Both the position numbers and the translations under genes were made by a program. From Anaerolineales bacterium (GTDB lineage: Bacteria; Chloroflexota; Anaerolineae; Anaerolineales; UBA11579), in contig JAHBVB010000002.1 in the NCBI GenBank assembly GCA_019637805.1, positions 327,981 through 391,980 of the forward strand: a DNA stretch of 64,000 nucleotides, in the 5' to 3' direction. The notes beneath the pieces are model-generated. The model ran no database searches. It worked only from the letters and a program-made list of their open reading frames with translations, and was not told the origin of the DNA. Positions 1-8,832 of this stretch are shown here, piece by piece (the first letter of the stretch is position 1; every line of letters begins with the position of its first letter).

Positions 1-1
1 C

Positions 2-286
2 GCCAACTTGGCGCAACTTCAGCCTGGGGATCAGATCATCATTCATGCCAAGGAAACCGGTCTCGATATCGTCTTCGTCATTTATGAGGTGATTACTTAC
101 ACAACCTTGGAATCGCTCGACCCGGCCATACTTGTGCGCATTTTCGGGGCCGGGCCGGTGACGGGCAAAGCAGCCCAGCCGGCCCAGGATGGCCTTTCCC
201 ATCTCGCCCTGATTACCTGCGCCGGAGACATCATTGACGGCGCATTCGATCATCACACAGTGGTTTACGCCACCCGCAGCGATTGA
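2..286 (+). CDS. Sortase family protein, C-terminal part (cut by window start)
   Basis: The reading frame is open to the left edge, so only about the last 94 residues are present. The fragment starts with a segment like the region before sortase strand beta-4 (ANLAQLQPGDQIIIHA). It then carries the sortase active-site motif LITCAGD, with the nucleophilic Cys in a TC pair, and ends HHTVVYATR, whose Arg fits the catalytic arginine. The catalytic His would lie in the missing part. Sortases are membrane-bound transpeptidases that cleave or attach exported proteins. The class cannot be assigned from this fragment. No partner substrate with a sorting signal was seen next to it. Confidence 0.8.
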   Translation, partial: ANLAQLQPGDQIIIHAKETGLDIVFVIYEVITYTTLESLDPAILVRIFGAGPVTGKAAQPAQDGLSHLALITCAGDIIDGAFDHHTVVYATRSD

Positions 287-330
287 GACTGCAGGTTGCT
301 TTATCTCAACACACATTCAAAGGAGTTTTC

Positions 331-477
331 ATGCTTGAAACCATTATCATTATTTTGCTCGTCTTATGGCTGCTCGGCGCGTTGGGCCGTGTGCGCGTCC
401 CCGCCTTAAGCGGGAATCTGGTTCACATCATCCTGGTGATCGCTGTGATCCTGATCATCTTTCGCTTGATGGGATAA
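331..477 (+). CDS. Tiny Lmo0937/DUF5670-type membrane protein
   Basis: A 48-residue protein made of two hydrophobic helices (about 3-18 and 27-46) with a short polar turn. The sequence style (MLETIIIILLVLWLLG, then HIILVIAVILIIFRL) matches the small Lmo0937/DUF5670 membrane proteins found in many bacteria, whose function is unknown. The ATG at 331 is chosen over an earlier in-frame start because AAAGGAG lies 6 nt upstream. It follows the sortase by 44 nt and is closed by a strong terminator. Confidence 0.75.
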   Translation: MLETIIIILLVLWLLGALGRVRVPALSGNLVHIILVIAVILIIFRLMG

Positions 478-491
478 GACTAGACCCAATC

Positions 492-528
492 AAAAAGGGC
501 GCAGGTTCCTGCGCCCTTTTTGATTTTT
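492..528 (+). terminator. Rho-independent terminator
   Basis: A perfect 14-bp stem (492-505 with 508-521, loop TT) is flanked by A and T runs. It ends the transcript of the tiny membrane protein. Confidence 0.9.
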
Positions 529-594
529 AAGTTAGACTTTTCAAGTATTCTGGTCGTTCAACGAAAAAACGCGCAGCTGTTGGCGTGCTAGCAC

Positions 595-615
595 AGGAGT
601 CTTGAAATTATTGCG
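595..615 (+). promoter_or_regulatory. RBS and probable non-ATG start of the ABC-F gene
   Basis: AGGAG at 595-599 is followed at 607 and 610 by two in-frame ATT codons. No ATG, GTG or TTG lies in frame between this RBS and the GTG at 631. Starting at ATT restores the first beta strand (IAFSLDRVTVSY) that ABC-F proteins normally have. Confidence 0.5.
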
Positions 616-630
616 TTCAGCCTCGACCGG

Positions 631-2262
631 GTGACGGTGTCCTATAATGCCGCCCCCGTGTTCGAAAATCTCTCTTGGGATATCCACAATGACCGCTGTG
701 TGGGCCTTGTAGGCCCCAACGGCGCCGGCAAGAGCAGCTTGCTGAAGATGATCAGCGGGGAGCTGAGCACCGAAAGTGGCTTTGCCAACGCGCGCGGCGC
801 CATCAGTATCGGTTACCTGCACCAGGAGCCGCGCCTGAACCCGGAATACAGCGTCATCCAGGAAGCACTGACCGCCTCCAGCCGGCTGCCGGAGCTGCAA
901 GCCCGCCTGGCCGGGGTGGAGGCCGATATGGGCCGGCCCGAGGTCTATTCAGATGAAAAGAAGCTCTCTCGCAAGATCGAAGAGCAGGCCGCGCTGCTGG
1001 AAGAATTTACCCGTATTGGCGGCCCGGGCTATGAAGGCCAGGTGCGTGCCACCTTGCTCAACCTGGGTTTTGAAGAGCACGAGCTGGAGCTGCCCATCAC
1101 CGCCCTGAGCGGCGGGCAGAAGAAGCTGGTTGGCTTGGCCAAATTGCTGGTGGTGCAACCTGACCTGCTGCTCCTCGACGAACCCGACAACCACCTCGAC
1201 ATGCAGGGTAAGGACTTCCTGGAGAAGTACATCCGCAGCTATCCGGGTGGAGTGGTCATCGTCTCGCATGACCGTTACTTGCTGGACGTCGTGGCCGATG
1301 AGATTGCCGACCTGGAAGAAGGTCGCATCACCGTCTATCCCGGCAACTACTCGGAATATGCCGCCGAAAAGGATGCGCGCCGCGTGCAGCAACAGCACCA
1401 GTTTGATGTTCAGCAGCGCGAAATCAAACGCCTGGAATTGTCTGCCAAGCGCATGTTGACCTGGGGCCGCTCGCACGAGAACGAAAAGCTCATCCGCCGC
1501 GCCAAGTCGATGATGAAGCGCATCGAAAAGATGGACAAGGTGGACAAGCCCCTCGCCGAGCGCAAGGATATGGGTCTGCAGCTGGCGGGCTGGCGCGGCA
1601 GCAACAAAGTGCTGGAGATCAGCGGGCTGCGCAAAGGCTTTGAGGTTGTGGGCGAAGAGCAGCGCAAGGAAGTGCTCACCGGCCTGGATCTGACCCTGTG
1701 GCACGGCGAACGTGTCGGCCTGGTGGGGCCGAACGGCGCCGGCAAGTCGCTGCTTTTTCGCTTGCTGCTGGATCGCGAGCAGCCCGATGCCGGCCAGATC
1801 AAGCTGGGGCCGAGCATCCGGCATGCTTATTACGCCCAGGAGCACGAGACGCTGGACAGCTCACGTTCCCTGCTGGACACAGTGCGCCGGGCGGCCAACC
1901 TCAGCGAACCTCACGCTACGAGCCTGCTGGCGCGTTTCCTCTACAGCTATCAGCAGCTCAACAACCGCGTCGATACGCTCTCCGGCGGCGAGCGCAGCCG
2001 TCTTCAGCTGCTGCTGATCATGCTCAGCGGGGCCAATTTCCTGCTGCTGGATGAGCCCACCAACAATCTGGACATTCGCTCCGCCGAGGTCTTGGAAGAA
2101 GTGCTCGAAGGGTTTGAGGGCAGCGTGATGATGATCTCACACGACCGTTATTTCCTCGACCAGGTCGCGACCCGCGTTGTCGAACTGCAGGATGGCAAAC
2201 TGATCGATTACCCCGGCGGCTACAGCGACTATCAGGAAGCTAAGGCAAAAGAGAAACGCTAG
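631..2262 (+). CDS. ABC-F family ATPase (ribosome-associated, EttA/Uup type)
   Basis: Two ABC ATPase domains sit on one chain with no membrane segment, the hallmark of ABC-F proteins that act on the ribosome. Domain 1 has GPNGAGKSS, the signature LSGGQKK and Walker B LLLLDEPDNHLD. Domain 2 has GPNGAGKSL, LSGGERSR and LLLDEPTNNLD. A basic, charged inter-domain linker follows domain 1 and carries RRAKSMMKRIEK. Walker B of domain 1 has DEPDNHLD where DEPTNHLD is usual. The GTG given here is the first conventional start, but it cuts into the first strand; an ATT at 607 fits the RBS better. The 3' end overlaps the convergent murJ gene by 4 nt. Confidence 0.92.
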   Translation: MTVSYNAAPVFENLSWDIHNDRCVGLVGPNGAGKSSLLKMISGELSTESGFANARGAISIGYLHQEPRLNPEYSVIQEALTASSRLPELQARLAGVEADMGRPEVYSDEKKLSRKIEEQAALLEEFTRIGGPGYEGQVRATLLNLGFEEHELELPITALSGGQKKLVGLAKLLVVQPDLLLLDEPDNHLDMQGKDFLEKYIRSYPGGVVIVSHDRYLLDVVADEIADLEEGRITVYPGNYSEYAAEKDARRVQQQHQFDVQQREIKRLELSAKRMLTWGRSHENEKLIRRAKSMMKRIEKMDKVDKPLAERKDMGLQLAGWRGSNKVLEISGLRKGFEVVGEEQRKEVLTGLDLTLWHGERVGLVGPNGAGKSLLFRLLLDREQPDAGQIKLGPSIRHAYYAQEHETLDSSRSLLDTVRRAANLSEPHATSLLARFLYSYQQLNNRVDTLSGGERSRLQLLLIMLSGANFLLLDEPTNNLDIRSAEVLEEVLEGFEGSVMMISHDRYFLDQVATRVVELQDGKLIDYPGGYSDYQEAKAKEKR

Positions 2263-3857
2263 GCGTGCGGGCTGGCGGATTGCCGGCCCATGTGTGCAAA
2301 GGCTTTAATTTCAGGCCACACAAAGGGCAGCGTCAGGCCCAGGCCGACCAGCATGCCCAACAGGGCGATCAGCCATGGCGGCCCCGGCGCAAAGCGCATC
2401 AGGCCAAACAGCGTCAGGCTGCCCAGGATGGAGGCCAGCCCCACGCGGGCCAGCGTGTCCCAGCTGCTCAACAGGCCCTGATAGCCGCGCCCCAGCAGCC
2501 AGAGCAGCAAGATCGCTTCGGATGTAAAGGCCAGCGTGCCTGCCAAGGCGATGCCGCCGGCGCCCATCCGGCCGGTCAACCACACCGCCAGCACAATGAA
2601 CACCACCGCGTTCAGCGCCGCCGCCCACATGGGTGTCTTGGCGTTTTGCGTGGCGTAAAACGAACGTGAGGCGATCTCCAGCAGAGCGTGCCCCGTCAGC
2701 CCGGCCAGGTACAGGCGCGTGACCCACACCACCAGGTCGACCTCGCCAGGGCTAAAGGCGGGAAAGGCGCGTGCCACCAGCGGTGGCAGGCCAATCGCCA
2801 GCAGCACTGCCGAGGGGACGGTAAAGGCCAGGATGGCGCGCACCGCGCCGTTCACGGTCTGCGTGAACTTTTCGCCCAGACCCAGGCTGAACAGTTCCGA
2901 GATGCTGGGCAGCAGGGCGATCGCCACCGCTGAGCCGAGCAGCGTCTCCGGCACCTGCATGATGAACCAGCCCAGGTTCAACGCCGTGATCGAGCCTTCG
3001 GGCAGCGGCGAAGCCAGGCTGTCGCGCGCCACGAAATAGATGTGAATAAAGAGCATCGTCAGCACCCGCGGCCCCATCAGGCGCAGCACCTGCTGCACGC
3101 CGGGGGTGTGCAGGCCCACCACGGGCTGCCAGCGGAAGCCGTAGCGCAACAGGCCGGGCACTTGGATGCCCAGGTGCAGCAGTGCCCCCAGAATCACGCC
3201 CCACACCAAGCCGTGGATGCCCATGCCTGCATGCGGCAGGGTGATGCTGCCCAACGAGTAACCGCTCTCCGGTGCCAGAATGAGCGCGCCAAAGATCTGG
3301 CCCACGTTGTAGAGCGCCGGGGCCAGCGCCGGCAGGAGGAAATGTTGGTTGGCTTGCAGCGCGGCCATCGCCAGGCCGCTTAGCGAAAAGATCAGGATGG
3401 CGACCAGGTCCAGGCGCATCAGTTCCACCGCCAGTGCTTGCTGCTCGGCAGGGAAGCCGGGGGCGATCACCACTTCGATCAGCCAGGGGGCAAAAAGGGC
3501 GATGATCACTGAAAGCAGCGCAGTCACGATGAACGCCAGATTCAGCACGCGCACGAACAGCGCCCAGGTTTCGCCGCGGCCGCGCTTTTCCAGGTAATCA
3601 GATAAGACCGGGATCAAGGCTACACCCAGCGCACCACCCGAGATCAGGGCGGAGAGCAGGTCCGGGATGTTGTTGGCCACGTTGAAGACGTCCAGTTCAT
3701 AGCTCAGGCCGAAATGGTTGTTGACGATGATCTGGCGCACAAAAGCCAGCACCTTGTCCACGCCAAAAAAGAAGGCGATCAACAGCGTTGAGCGGGCAAA
3801 ATGCGAGAGGCGGGGGGGCTTTTGAGTAGCGATGTGCGATTTTATCATGTCGACCAT
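2259..3857 (-). CDS. murJ: MurJ/MviN-family lipid II flippase
   Basis: A 532-residue polytopic protein of the MOP superfamily, the expected length for MurJ, which flips lipid-linked peptidoglycan precursor across the inner membrane. The N-terminus matches the family (STLLIAFFFGVDKVLAFVRQ, then ELDVFNVANNIPDLLSALISGGAL). About 14 hydrophobic segments follow. The start is ATG at 3857, with another in-frame ATG at 3848. It is transcribed toward the ABC-F gene with overlapping stop codons. Related MOP flippases for other polyprenol-linked glycans cannot be excluded, but the N-terminal motifs favour MurJ. Confidence 0.88.
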   Translation of the reverse strand: MVDMIKSHIATQKPPRLSHFARSTLLIAFFFGVDKVLAFVRQIIVNNHFGLSYELDVFNVANNIPDLLSALISGGALGVALIPVLSDYLEKRGRGETWALFVRVLNLAFIVTALLSVIIALFAPWLIEVVIAPGFPAEQQALAVELMRLDLVAILIFSLSGLAMAALQANQHFLLPALAPALYNVGQIFGALILAPESGYSLGSITLPHAGMGIHGLVWGVILGALLHLGIQVPGLLRYGFRWQPVVGLHTPGVQQVLRLMGPRVLTMLFIHIYFVARDSLASPLPEGSITALNLGWFIMQVPETLLGSAVAIALLPSISELFSLGLGEKFTQTVNGAVRAILAFTVPSAVLLAIGLPPLVARAFPAFSPGEVDLVVWVTRLYLAGLTGHALLEIASRSFYATQNAKTPMWAAALNAVVFIVLAVWLTGRMGAGGIALAGTLAFTSEAILLLWLLGRGYQGLLSSWDTLARVGLASILGSLTLFGLMRFAPGPPWLIALLGMLVGLGLTLPFVWPEIKAFAHMGRQSASPHA

Positions 3858-3864
3858 TCAGCAA

Positions 3865-3893
3865 TTGACAACACCCCCCACTTGCTATAAACT
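3865..3893 (+). promoter_or_regulatory. Promoter of the ABC exporter operon
   Basis: TTGACA (3865-3870), a 17-nt spacer and TAAACT (3888-3893). A TATAAA overlaps it with a 15-nt spacer. It points to the exporter genes and leaves a leader of about 130 nt. Confidence 0.6.
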
Positions 3894-4029
3894 ATCCAGC
3901 GTCGGTTCTGCCTCTACAGGCAGATTTTGCGTCTGGCCCTCTTCCCCCAATCTAATCGCTTAGGCGACTTATTGTCGTTCACCTATTTGGTGAGTTGTCT
4001 TTATTTGCTTCGTTAAGGAGTGTGTTTTC

Positions 4030-5853
4030 TTGTCCGCACAACCCGGTTCTGAATTGATCTCCCTGAAACAGGTGGGGGCCGAGAGTCTGTGGAAGGGCAT
4101 GTGGCGTCTGCTGGAAGGCCGCCGCCTGGCCTATGTCGGTTCCATGCTGGGCCTGGGTATTGCCGCCCTGGGCCGCTCATCCGTCTACCTGCTGCTTGGC
4201 TTTTTCATTGACGATGTGCTCTCCAGCCCGGATTTTGCTGCCCAAGTGCCGCTGGTGGCGCTCGGCTTCATCGGCCTGGCTGTGGTGCAGGGCTTCTTCA
4301 CCTACCTCAGCGGCACGCTGGCCGGTCGCACGGGCGAAGTCGTCGCTGAGCGCCTGCGCAACTACCTCTACGACCACATCCAGCGCCTGTCATTCAACTT
4401 TCACGATCGCACCAAGACCGGTGAGCTGATCCAGAAGGTGACTTCGGACGTGGACGCCGTGCGGCGCTTTATCGCCCAAGAAGCCACCCAGTTTGGCCGC
4501 ATCGTTACCTTGTTTCTGGCCAACTTTGCCGCGCTTTTCCTGCTGGACGGCCAGTTGGCTTGGCTCTCGGTGATCTGTGTGCCTATCACCATCCTGATGT
4601 CGATCTGGTTCTTTAAGCGCATCTCAGATGCCTATGAAGAGTTCCAGAACCAGGACGGCGTACTCTCCGCTGTGCTGCAAGAGAACTTGTCTGGTGTGCG
4701 CGTGGTGAAGGCCTTTGCCCGCCAGGAGTATGAGCAGAACAAGTTTGAAAAGGAAAACCAGGAGAAGTACGTACGCGGCCGCAAGCTGCTGATCTGGCAT
4801 TCGGCGTTCTGGCCCTTGTCAGACATCATCACCGGCGCGCAAATGCTCTTTGGCTACTACATCGGCGCCCAAATGACCATCAGCGGGCAGCTTTCCACTG
4901 GTGATTATCTTTCATATATCACTTTGTTGGTGTGGTTGATTTGGCCCATTCGCAACCTGGGTCGTGTCATCGTGGAAATGTCGCGCGGCCTGGTGTCCTT
5001 TGAGCGCGTCAGCCGCATCATCCGCGAAGAACGGGAACCGCTGGAAGATGGCCAGGCGTCTTTGCCGGAGCGGCTTAAAGGTGAAATCGCCTTTGAGAAC
5101 GTCAGCTTCGAGTACGAGCCCAACATGCCGGTGCTCAAGAACATCAGCTTCCACGTACAGCCCGGCCAAACCGTGGCGCTCTTGGGTTCCACCGGTTCTG
5201 GCAAAACCAGCCTGGTCAGCTTGCTGCCGCGTTTCTACGATTACACATCCGGCCGCATCCTGCTGGATGGCGTTGAGCTGAAAGACTATCCGCGGCGCTA
5301 CCTGCGCGAGCAAATCGGTATTGTGCTGCAAGAGCCTTTCCTGTTCTCGCGCACCATCCGTGAGAACCTGCGCTACAGCGTCGGCCGCGAGGTGGACAAT
5401 GCGGACATCGAAGCCGCCGCGGCGGACGCCGCCGTGCATGATGTCGTGCTGGGCTTCCCCAAGGGCTACGAGACCATCGTGGGCGAAAAGGGCGTCACGC
5501 TCTCCGGTGGCCAAAAGCAGCGCATCACCCTGGCACGCACGCTGCTCAAGAAGCCCAGCTTGCTGATCCTGGATGACTCCACTTCGGCGGTGGACACCGA
5601 GACAGAGGCGTCGATCCGCGCCGCCCTCAAGCGCCAGCTGGGTGGGCGCACGACCTTCATCATTGCGCATCGCATTCAAAGTGTCATGTCGGCTGATCTG
5701 ATCCTGGTCTTTGACAAGGGTCGTTTGGTGCAGCAGGGCACGCATGCGCAGTTGCTGGAACAAGACGGCATCTACCGTGAAGTGTTCAACATCCAAACGA
5801 TGATTGAGCATGAAGTCGAGCGGGAGGTTGCCTCGGCTAACCAAGGCCAATAG
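4030..5853 (+). CDS. ABC exporter half-transporter, degenerate-site subunit
   Basis: A 607-residue fusion of a six-helix exporter membrane domain (about 20-320) and an ABC ATPase domain. Walker A is LLGSTGSGKTSL and the signature is canonical LSGGQKQR. Walker B reads LLILDDSTSAVD, so the catalytic Glu is replaced by Asp, while the H-loop (IIAHR) is intact. With the next gene it forms a heterodimeric exporter of the BmrCD/TM287-288 kind. The start is TTG at 4030, preceded by AAGGAG at 4015-4020. The gap to its partner is 8 nt. Substrate is unknown; lipids, drugs or peptides are typical of the family. Confidence 0.92.
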   Translation: MSAQPGSELISLKQVGAESLWKGMWRLLEGRRLAYVGSMLGLGIAALGRSSVYLLLGFFIDDVLSSPDFAAQVPLVALGFIGLAVVQGFFTYLSGTLAGRTGEVVAERLRNYLYDHIQRLSFNFHDRTKTGELIQKVTSDVDAVRRFIAQEATQFGRIVTLFLANFAALFLLDGQLAWLSVICVPITILMSIWFFKRISDAYEEFQNQDGVLSAVLQENLSGVRVVKAFARQEYEQNKFEKENQEKYVRGRKLLIWHSAFWPLSDIITGAQMLFGYYIGAQMTISGQLSTGDYLSYITLLVWLIWPIRNLGRVIVEMSRGLVSFERVSRIIREEREPLEDGQASLPERLKGEIAFENVSFEYEPNMPVLKNISFHVQPGQTVALLGSTGSGKTSLVSLLPRFYDYTSGRILLDGVELKDYPRRYLREQIGIVLQEPFLFSRTIRENLRYSVGREVDNADIEAAAADAAVHDVVLGFPKGYETIVGEKGVTLSGGQKQRITLARTLLKKPSLLILDDSTSAVDTETEASIRAALKRQLGGRTTFIIAHRIQSVMSADLILVFDKGRLVQQGTHAQLLEQDGIYREVFNIQTMIEHEVEREVASANQGQ

Positions 5854-5861
5854 GATTTGCT

Positions 5862-7697
5862 ATGGAAGACTTTACCGAATTTCAAGAAGAAGAATTTTCC
5901 ACGACGGTCAACGGCCGCACCATCCGGCGCATCCTCGGCCTGCTGAAGGCACACTGGCCCTGGGCAGCGGGCTTCCTGCTGATGATCGGCCTGGTGTCCG
6001 TGTTGGACTCCTATTTCACTTACCTGAATAAGGAGATCATCGACCGCGGTGTGGCCGTGGGCGATATGGCCGAAGTGGCGCGCATTATGGTGCCCTACGG
6101 CCTACTCATGCTTGTCCAGGCCGCGGCGGTCTTCGGCTTCATCTACCTGACCGGTGTGCTCGGTGAAAAGGTGCGTTACGACTTGCGCCGCAAGATGTTC
6201 GACCACCTGCAGGGCCTGTCGCTGTCTTACTACAACCGCACTCCGGTGGGTTGGATCATCTCGCGGGTCAATTCGGACTCAGACCGCGTGGCGGAACTGG
6301 TTACCTGGGGCCTTTTGGATACCACCTGGGGCATCACCAACATCCTGACCGCGCTGGTGTTCATGGCGCTGATCAACTGGAAACTGACCGTCATCGTGGG
6401 CCTGATCATTCCGATCCTGGTGATCGTCGCCTCCTGGTTCCAGAAGAAGATCATCACTGAATATCGCGAGGTGCGCAAGATCAACTCGCGTATCACCGGC
6501 GCCTACAACGAGAACATCACGGGTGTGCGTGTGACCAAGTCGTTGGGGCGTGAAGAGGCCAACCTGCGTGAGTTTGGCGGCTTGACCAGCGAAATGCACA
6601 GGGCCGGCTTCCGCGCCGCCTGGCTTTCGGCGCTTTTCCTGCCCATCGTGCAGCTGATCAGCTCATTCGGTTTGGGGGCGGTCATCTGGTTCGGCGGTGT
6701 GGAAGTGCAGTTGGGCGGCATGACCATCGGCGGCATTTCTGCCTTCGTGACCTACATCACACTGATGCTCTTTCCCATCCAGGAAATGGCGCGGGTTTAC
6801 GCTGAACTGCAGCAGGCCATCGCCTCCGCTGAACGCATCTTCTCGCTGTTAGACGCCAAAGCCACCGTGGTGGACCGCCCCGGCGCCCGCGACCCGGGCA
6901 GCCTGGTGGGCGACATTCGCTTCGAGAATGTGACTTTCGCCTACGACGATGCCCCAGATGAAGCTGTCTTGAGTGACTTTGACTTGCATGTGGAGCAGGG
7001 CCAAACCATCGCCCTGGTGGGTCCCACCGGCGGCGGCAAGAGCACCATCGTCAATCTGGTCTGTCGCTTCTATGAGCCTACCAGCGGGCGCGTTTTGATT
7101 GCCGGCGAGGACTACACCCAGTACACCTTGCACGGTATTCAATCCCGCGTGGGGGTGGTGCTGCAAACTCCGCACCTCTTCTCCGGCAATGTGCGCGAAA
7201 ACATCCGCTATGGTCGCCTGGGGGCCAGCGATGCGGAAGTCGAAGAGGCCGCCAAGCTGGCCGGCGCGCACGACTTCATCGTCGACTTGGACAAGGGCTA
7301 CAATGCCGAAGTGGGTGAGGGTGGCAACCTGCTCTCCTTGGGCCAAAAGCAGTTGATCAGCCTGGCGCGCGCCGTGCTGGCTGACCCGGAGATCTTCGTG
7401 ATGGACGAGGCTACCAGCTCGGTGGATACGCTCACTGAAGCGCTGATCCAGAAGGGTATGGAAACCATGATGAAGGGCCGCACCAGTTTCATCATCGCCC
7501 ACCGCTTGTCCACCATCAAGCGCGCCGACCGCATCCTGGTCATCGAAAAAGGTCGCATCGCCGAAAGCGGCAGTCATGCCGAGCTGCTGCGCCAGCGCGG
7601 CCACTACTACAACCTCTACACGCAACAGTTTCGTGAGGAACTGACCCGCGAGCAGGATCCCTTCCTGGCGGGCAGGGCACTCCCCGCGGAAAACTAA
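5862..7697 (+). CDS. ABC exporter half-transporter, catalytic-site subunit
   Basis: A 611-residue exporter with an N-terminal membrane domain and a C-terminal ATPase. It has Walker A VGPTGGGKST, canonical Walker B IFVMDEATSSVD with Glu, and H-loop IIAHR. Its signature is LLSLGQKQ, so the second Gly of LSGGQ is lost. This complements the upstream subunit. The consensus ATP site pairs this Walker A/B with the partner's LSGGQ, and the degenerate site pairs the partner's Asp-type Walker B with this LSLGQ. It is translated right after its partner in one operon. Confidence 0.92.
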   Translation: MEDFTEFQEEEFSTTVNGRTIRRILGLLKAHWPWAAGFLLMIGLVSVLDSYFTYLNKEIIDRGVAVGDMAEVARIMVPYGLLMLVQAAAVFGFIYLTGVLGEKVRYDLRRKMFDHLQGLSLSYYNRTPVGWIISRVNSDSDRVAELVTWGLLDTTWGITNILTALVFMALINWKLTVIVGLIIPILVIVASWFQKKIITEYREVRKINSRITGAYNENITGVRVTKSLGREEANLREFGGLTSEMHRAGFRAAWLSALFLPIVQLISSFGLGAVIWFGGVEVQLGGMTIGGISAFVTYITLMLFPIQEMARVYAELQQAIASAERIFSLLDAKATVVDRPGARDPGSLVGDIRFENVTFAYDDAPDEAVLSDFDLHVEQGQTIALVGPTGGGKSTIVNLVCRFYEPTSGRVLIAGEDYTQYTLHGIQSRVGVVLQTPHLFSGNVRENIRYGRLGASDAEVEEAAKLAGAHDFIVDLDKGYNAEVGEGGNLLSLGQKQLISLARAVLADPEIFVMDEATSSVDTLTEALIQKGMETMMKGRTSFIIAHRLSTIKRADRILVIEKGRIAESGSHAELLRQRGHYYNLYTQQFREELTREQDPFLAGRALPAEN

Positions 7698-7714
7698 ACG
7701 CACCGCATGCAAAA

Positions 7715-7751
7715 AACAACCGGGCCACTGCTTAGCAGTGGCCCGGTTGTT
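7715..7751 (+). terminator. Stem-loop after the exporter operon
   Basis: An almost perfect 18-bp stem (AACAACCGGGCCACTGCT, single-T loop, complement). The T run after it is weak, so it may be a terminator or an mRNA-stabilising hairpin. Confidence 0.6.
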
Positions 7752-7822
7752 GGTCATCTCTCCCCTGAGAACCTAAAACCTACTTAACCAACACTAATTG
7801 CTCTTAGGCATAATTACTTGAT

Positions 7823-8752
7823 ATGCAAGACCCCTACGATAGCTACATGGAGCCGCCGCTGGAGGAAACCCAGCCTGGTGCTCCACGCCCACAGCCTGCT
7901 CTCACCCAGCGCAGTCGCCCCCTGCCGGCGGCCGTGCCGCCCCGCCGCCGCAAGCGCCGCTGGGCCTGGCTGCTGTTGTTCGCCTTCCTGATTTACACGC
8001 TCTTTCCCCTCCGCAGCAATGTGCTCGTCCTGGGCATCGACCGCACGCCCGAAGGCAGCGCCGTCGGGCGCAGCGACACCATGATCCTGCTCGGCATCCA
8101 GCCGCTGACTGGCCAGGTCAACATGCTCTCCATCCCGCGCGACCTGTGGGTGCCCATCCCCGGCTATGGCGAAAGCCGCGTCAACGCCGCCCACGCCTGG
8201 GGCGAAGCCGCCCAACCCGGCGGCGGGCCGCGTTTGGCGGCCAGCACCGTCAGCCAGAACCTGGGCGTGCATGTGGGTTACACGTTGCGTATCCGCCTGG
8301 AAGGCTTCCCGGATGTGATCGACGCGCTGGGCGGCGTGGATGTTGATCTCAGCCAACCGGCCGCCGGGTACCCGGCGGGCCGCCACCACCTGGACGGCAC
8401 CCAGGCCCTGGCGTTTGTGCGCGACCGCAGCGGAGATGACTTCTTCCGCCAGGCGCACGGCCAGCTCTTCGTCGTTTCGCTGGTCAAAAAACTGCTCAAC
8501 CCGCTCACTTGGTTGCGCATCCCCGGGGCCATGCTGGCCCTCGCTCAAACGGTGGATACCAATATTCCCGTCTGGGCCTGGCCGCGGCTGGGGATCGCGC
8601 TGACGCGGGGTGTGCTCTTCGATGGCCTGCAGGCCGTGGTGCTGCCGCGCACCGCCGTCAATCCCTGGGTCACTGCCGACGGTGCCCAAGTGCTGCTGCC
8701 AGACTGGAACCAGATCTTCCCCCTGGTGCGCGAGATGTTTGGTCTCTGGTAA
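7823..8752 (+). CDS. LytR-CpsA-Psr (LCP) family cell-wall glycopolymer ligase
   Basis: A 309-residue protein with a proline- and arginine-rich cytoplasmic N-terminus (1-48), one transmembrane helix (about 49-66) and an LCP domain. LCP landmarks are NVLVLGIDR, GRSDTMILL, MLSIPRDLWV with the phosphate-binding Arg, ESRVNAAHAWG, DALGGVDVDL and the late LDGTQALAFVRDR. LCP enzymes transfer polyprenol-linked glycans to peptidoglycan outside the membrane. This fits the nearby flippase and glycosyltransferase genes. No good Shine-Dalgarno is seen; CATAAT lies 8 nt before the ATG, so the mRNA may be nearly leaderless. Confidence 0.9.
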   Translation: MQDPYDSYMEPPLEETQPGAPRPQPALTQRSRPLPAAVPPRRRKRRWAWLLLFAFLIYTLFPLRSNVLVLGIDRTPEGSAVGRSDTMILLGIQPLTGQVNMLSIPRDLWVPIPGYGESRVNAAHAWGEAAQPGGGPRLAASTVSQNLGVHVGYTLRIRLEGFPDVIDALGGVDVDLSQPAAGYPAGRHHLDGTQALAFVRDRSGDDFFRQAHGQLFVVSLVKKLLNPLTWLRIPGAMLALAQTVDTNIPVWAWPRLGIALTRGVLFDGLQAVVLPRTAVNPWVTADGAQVLLPDWNQIFPLVREMFGLW

Positions 8753-8832
8753 GAAACATCCACCCAATCCTAATTTCCAATCCCTGATTACCAGTTACCA
8801 TATGTATCCATCACCCACACGGGAGGGATGCC

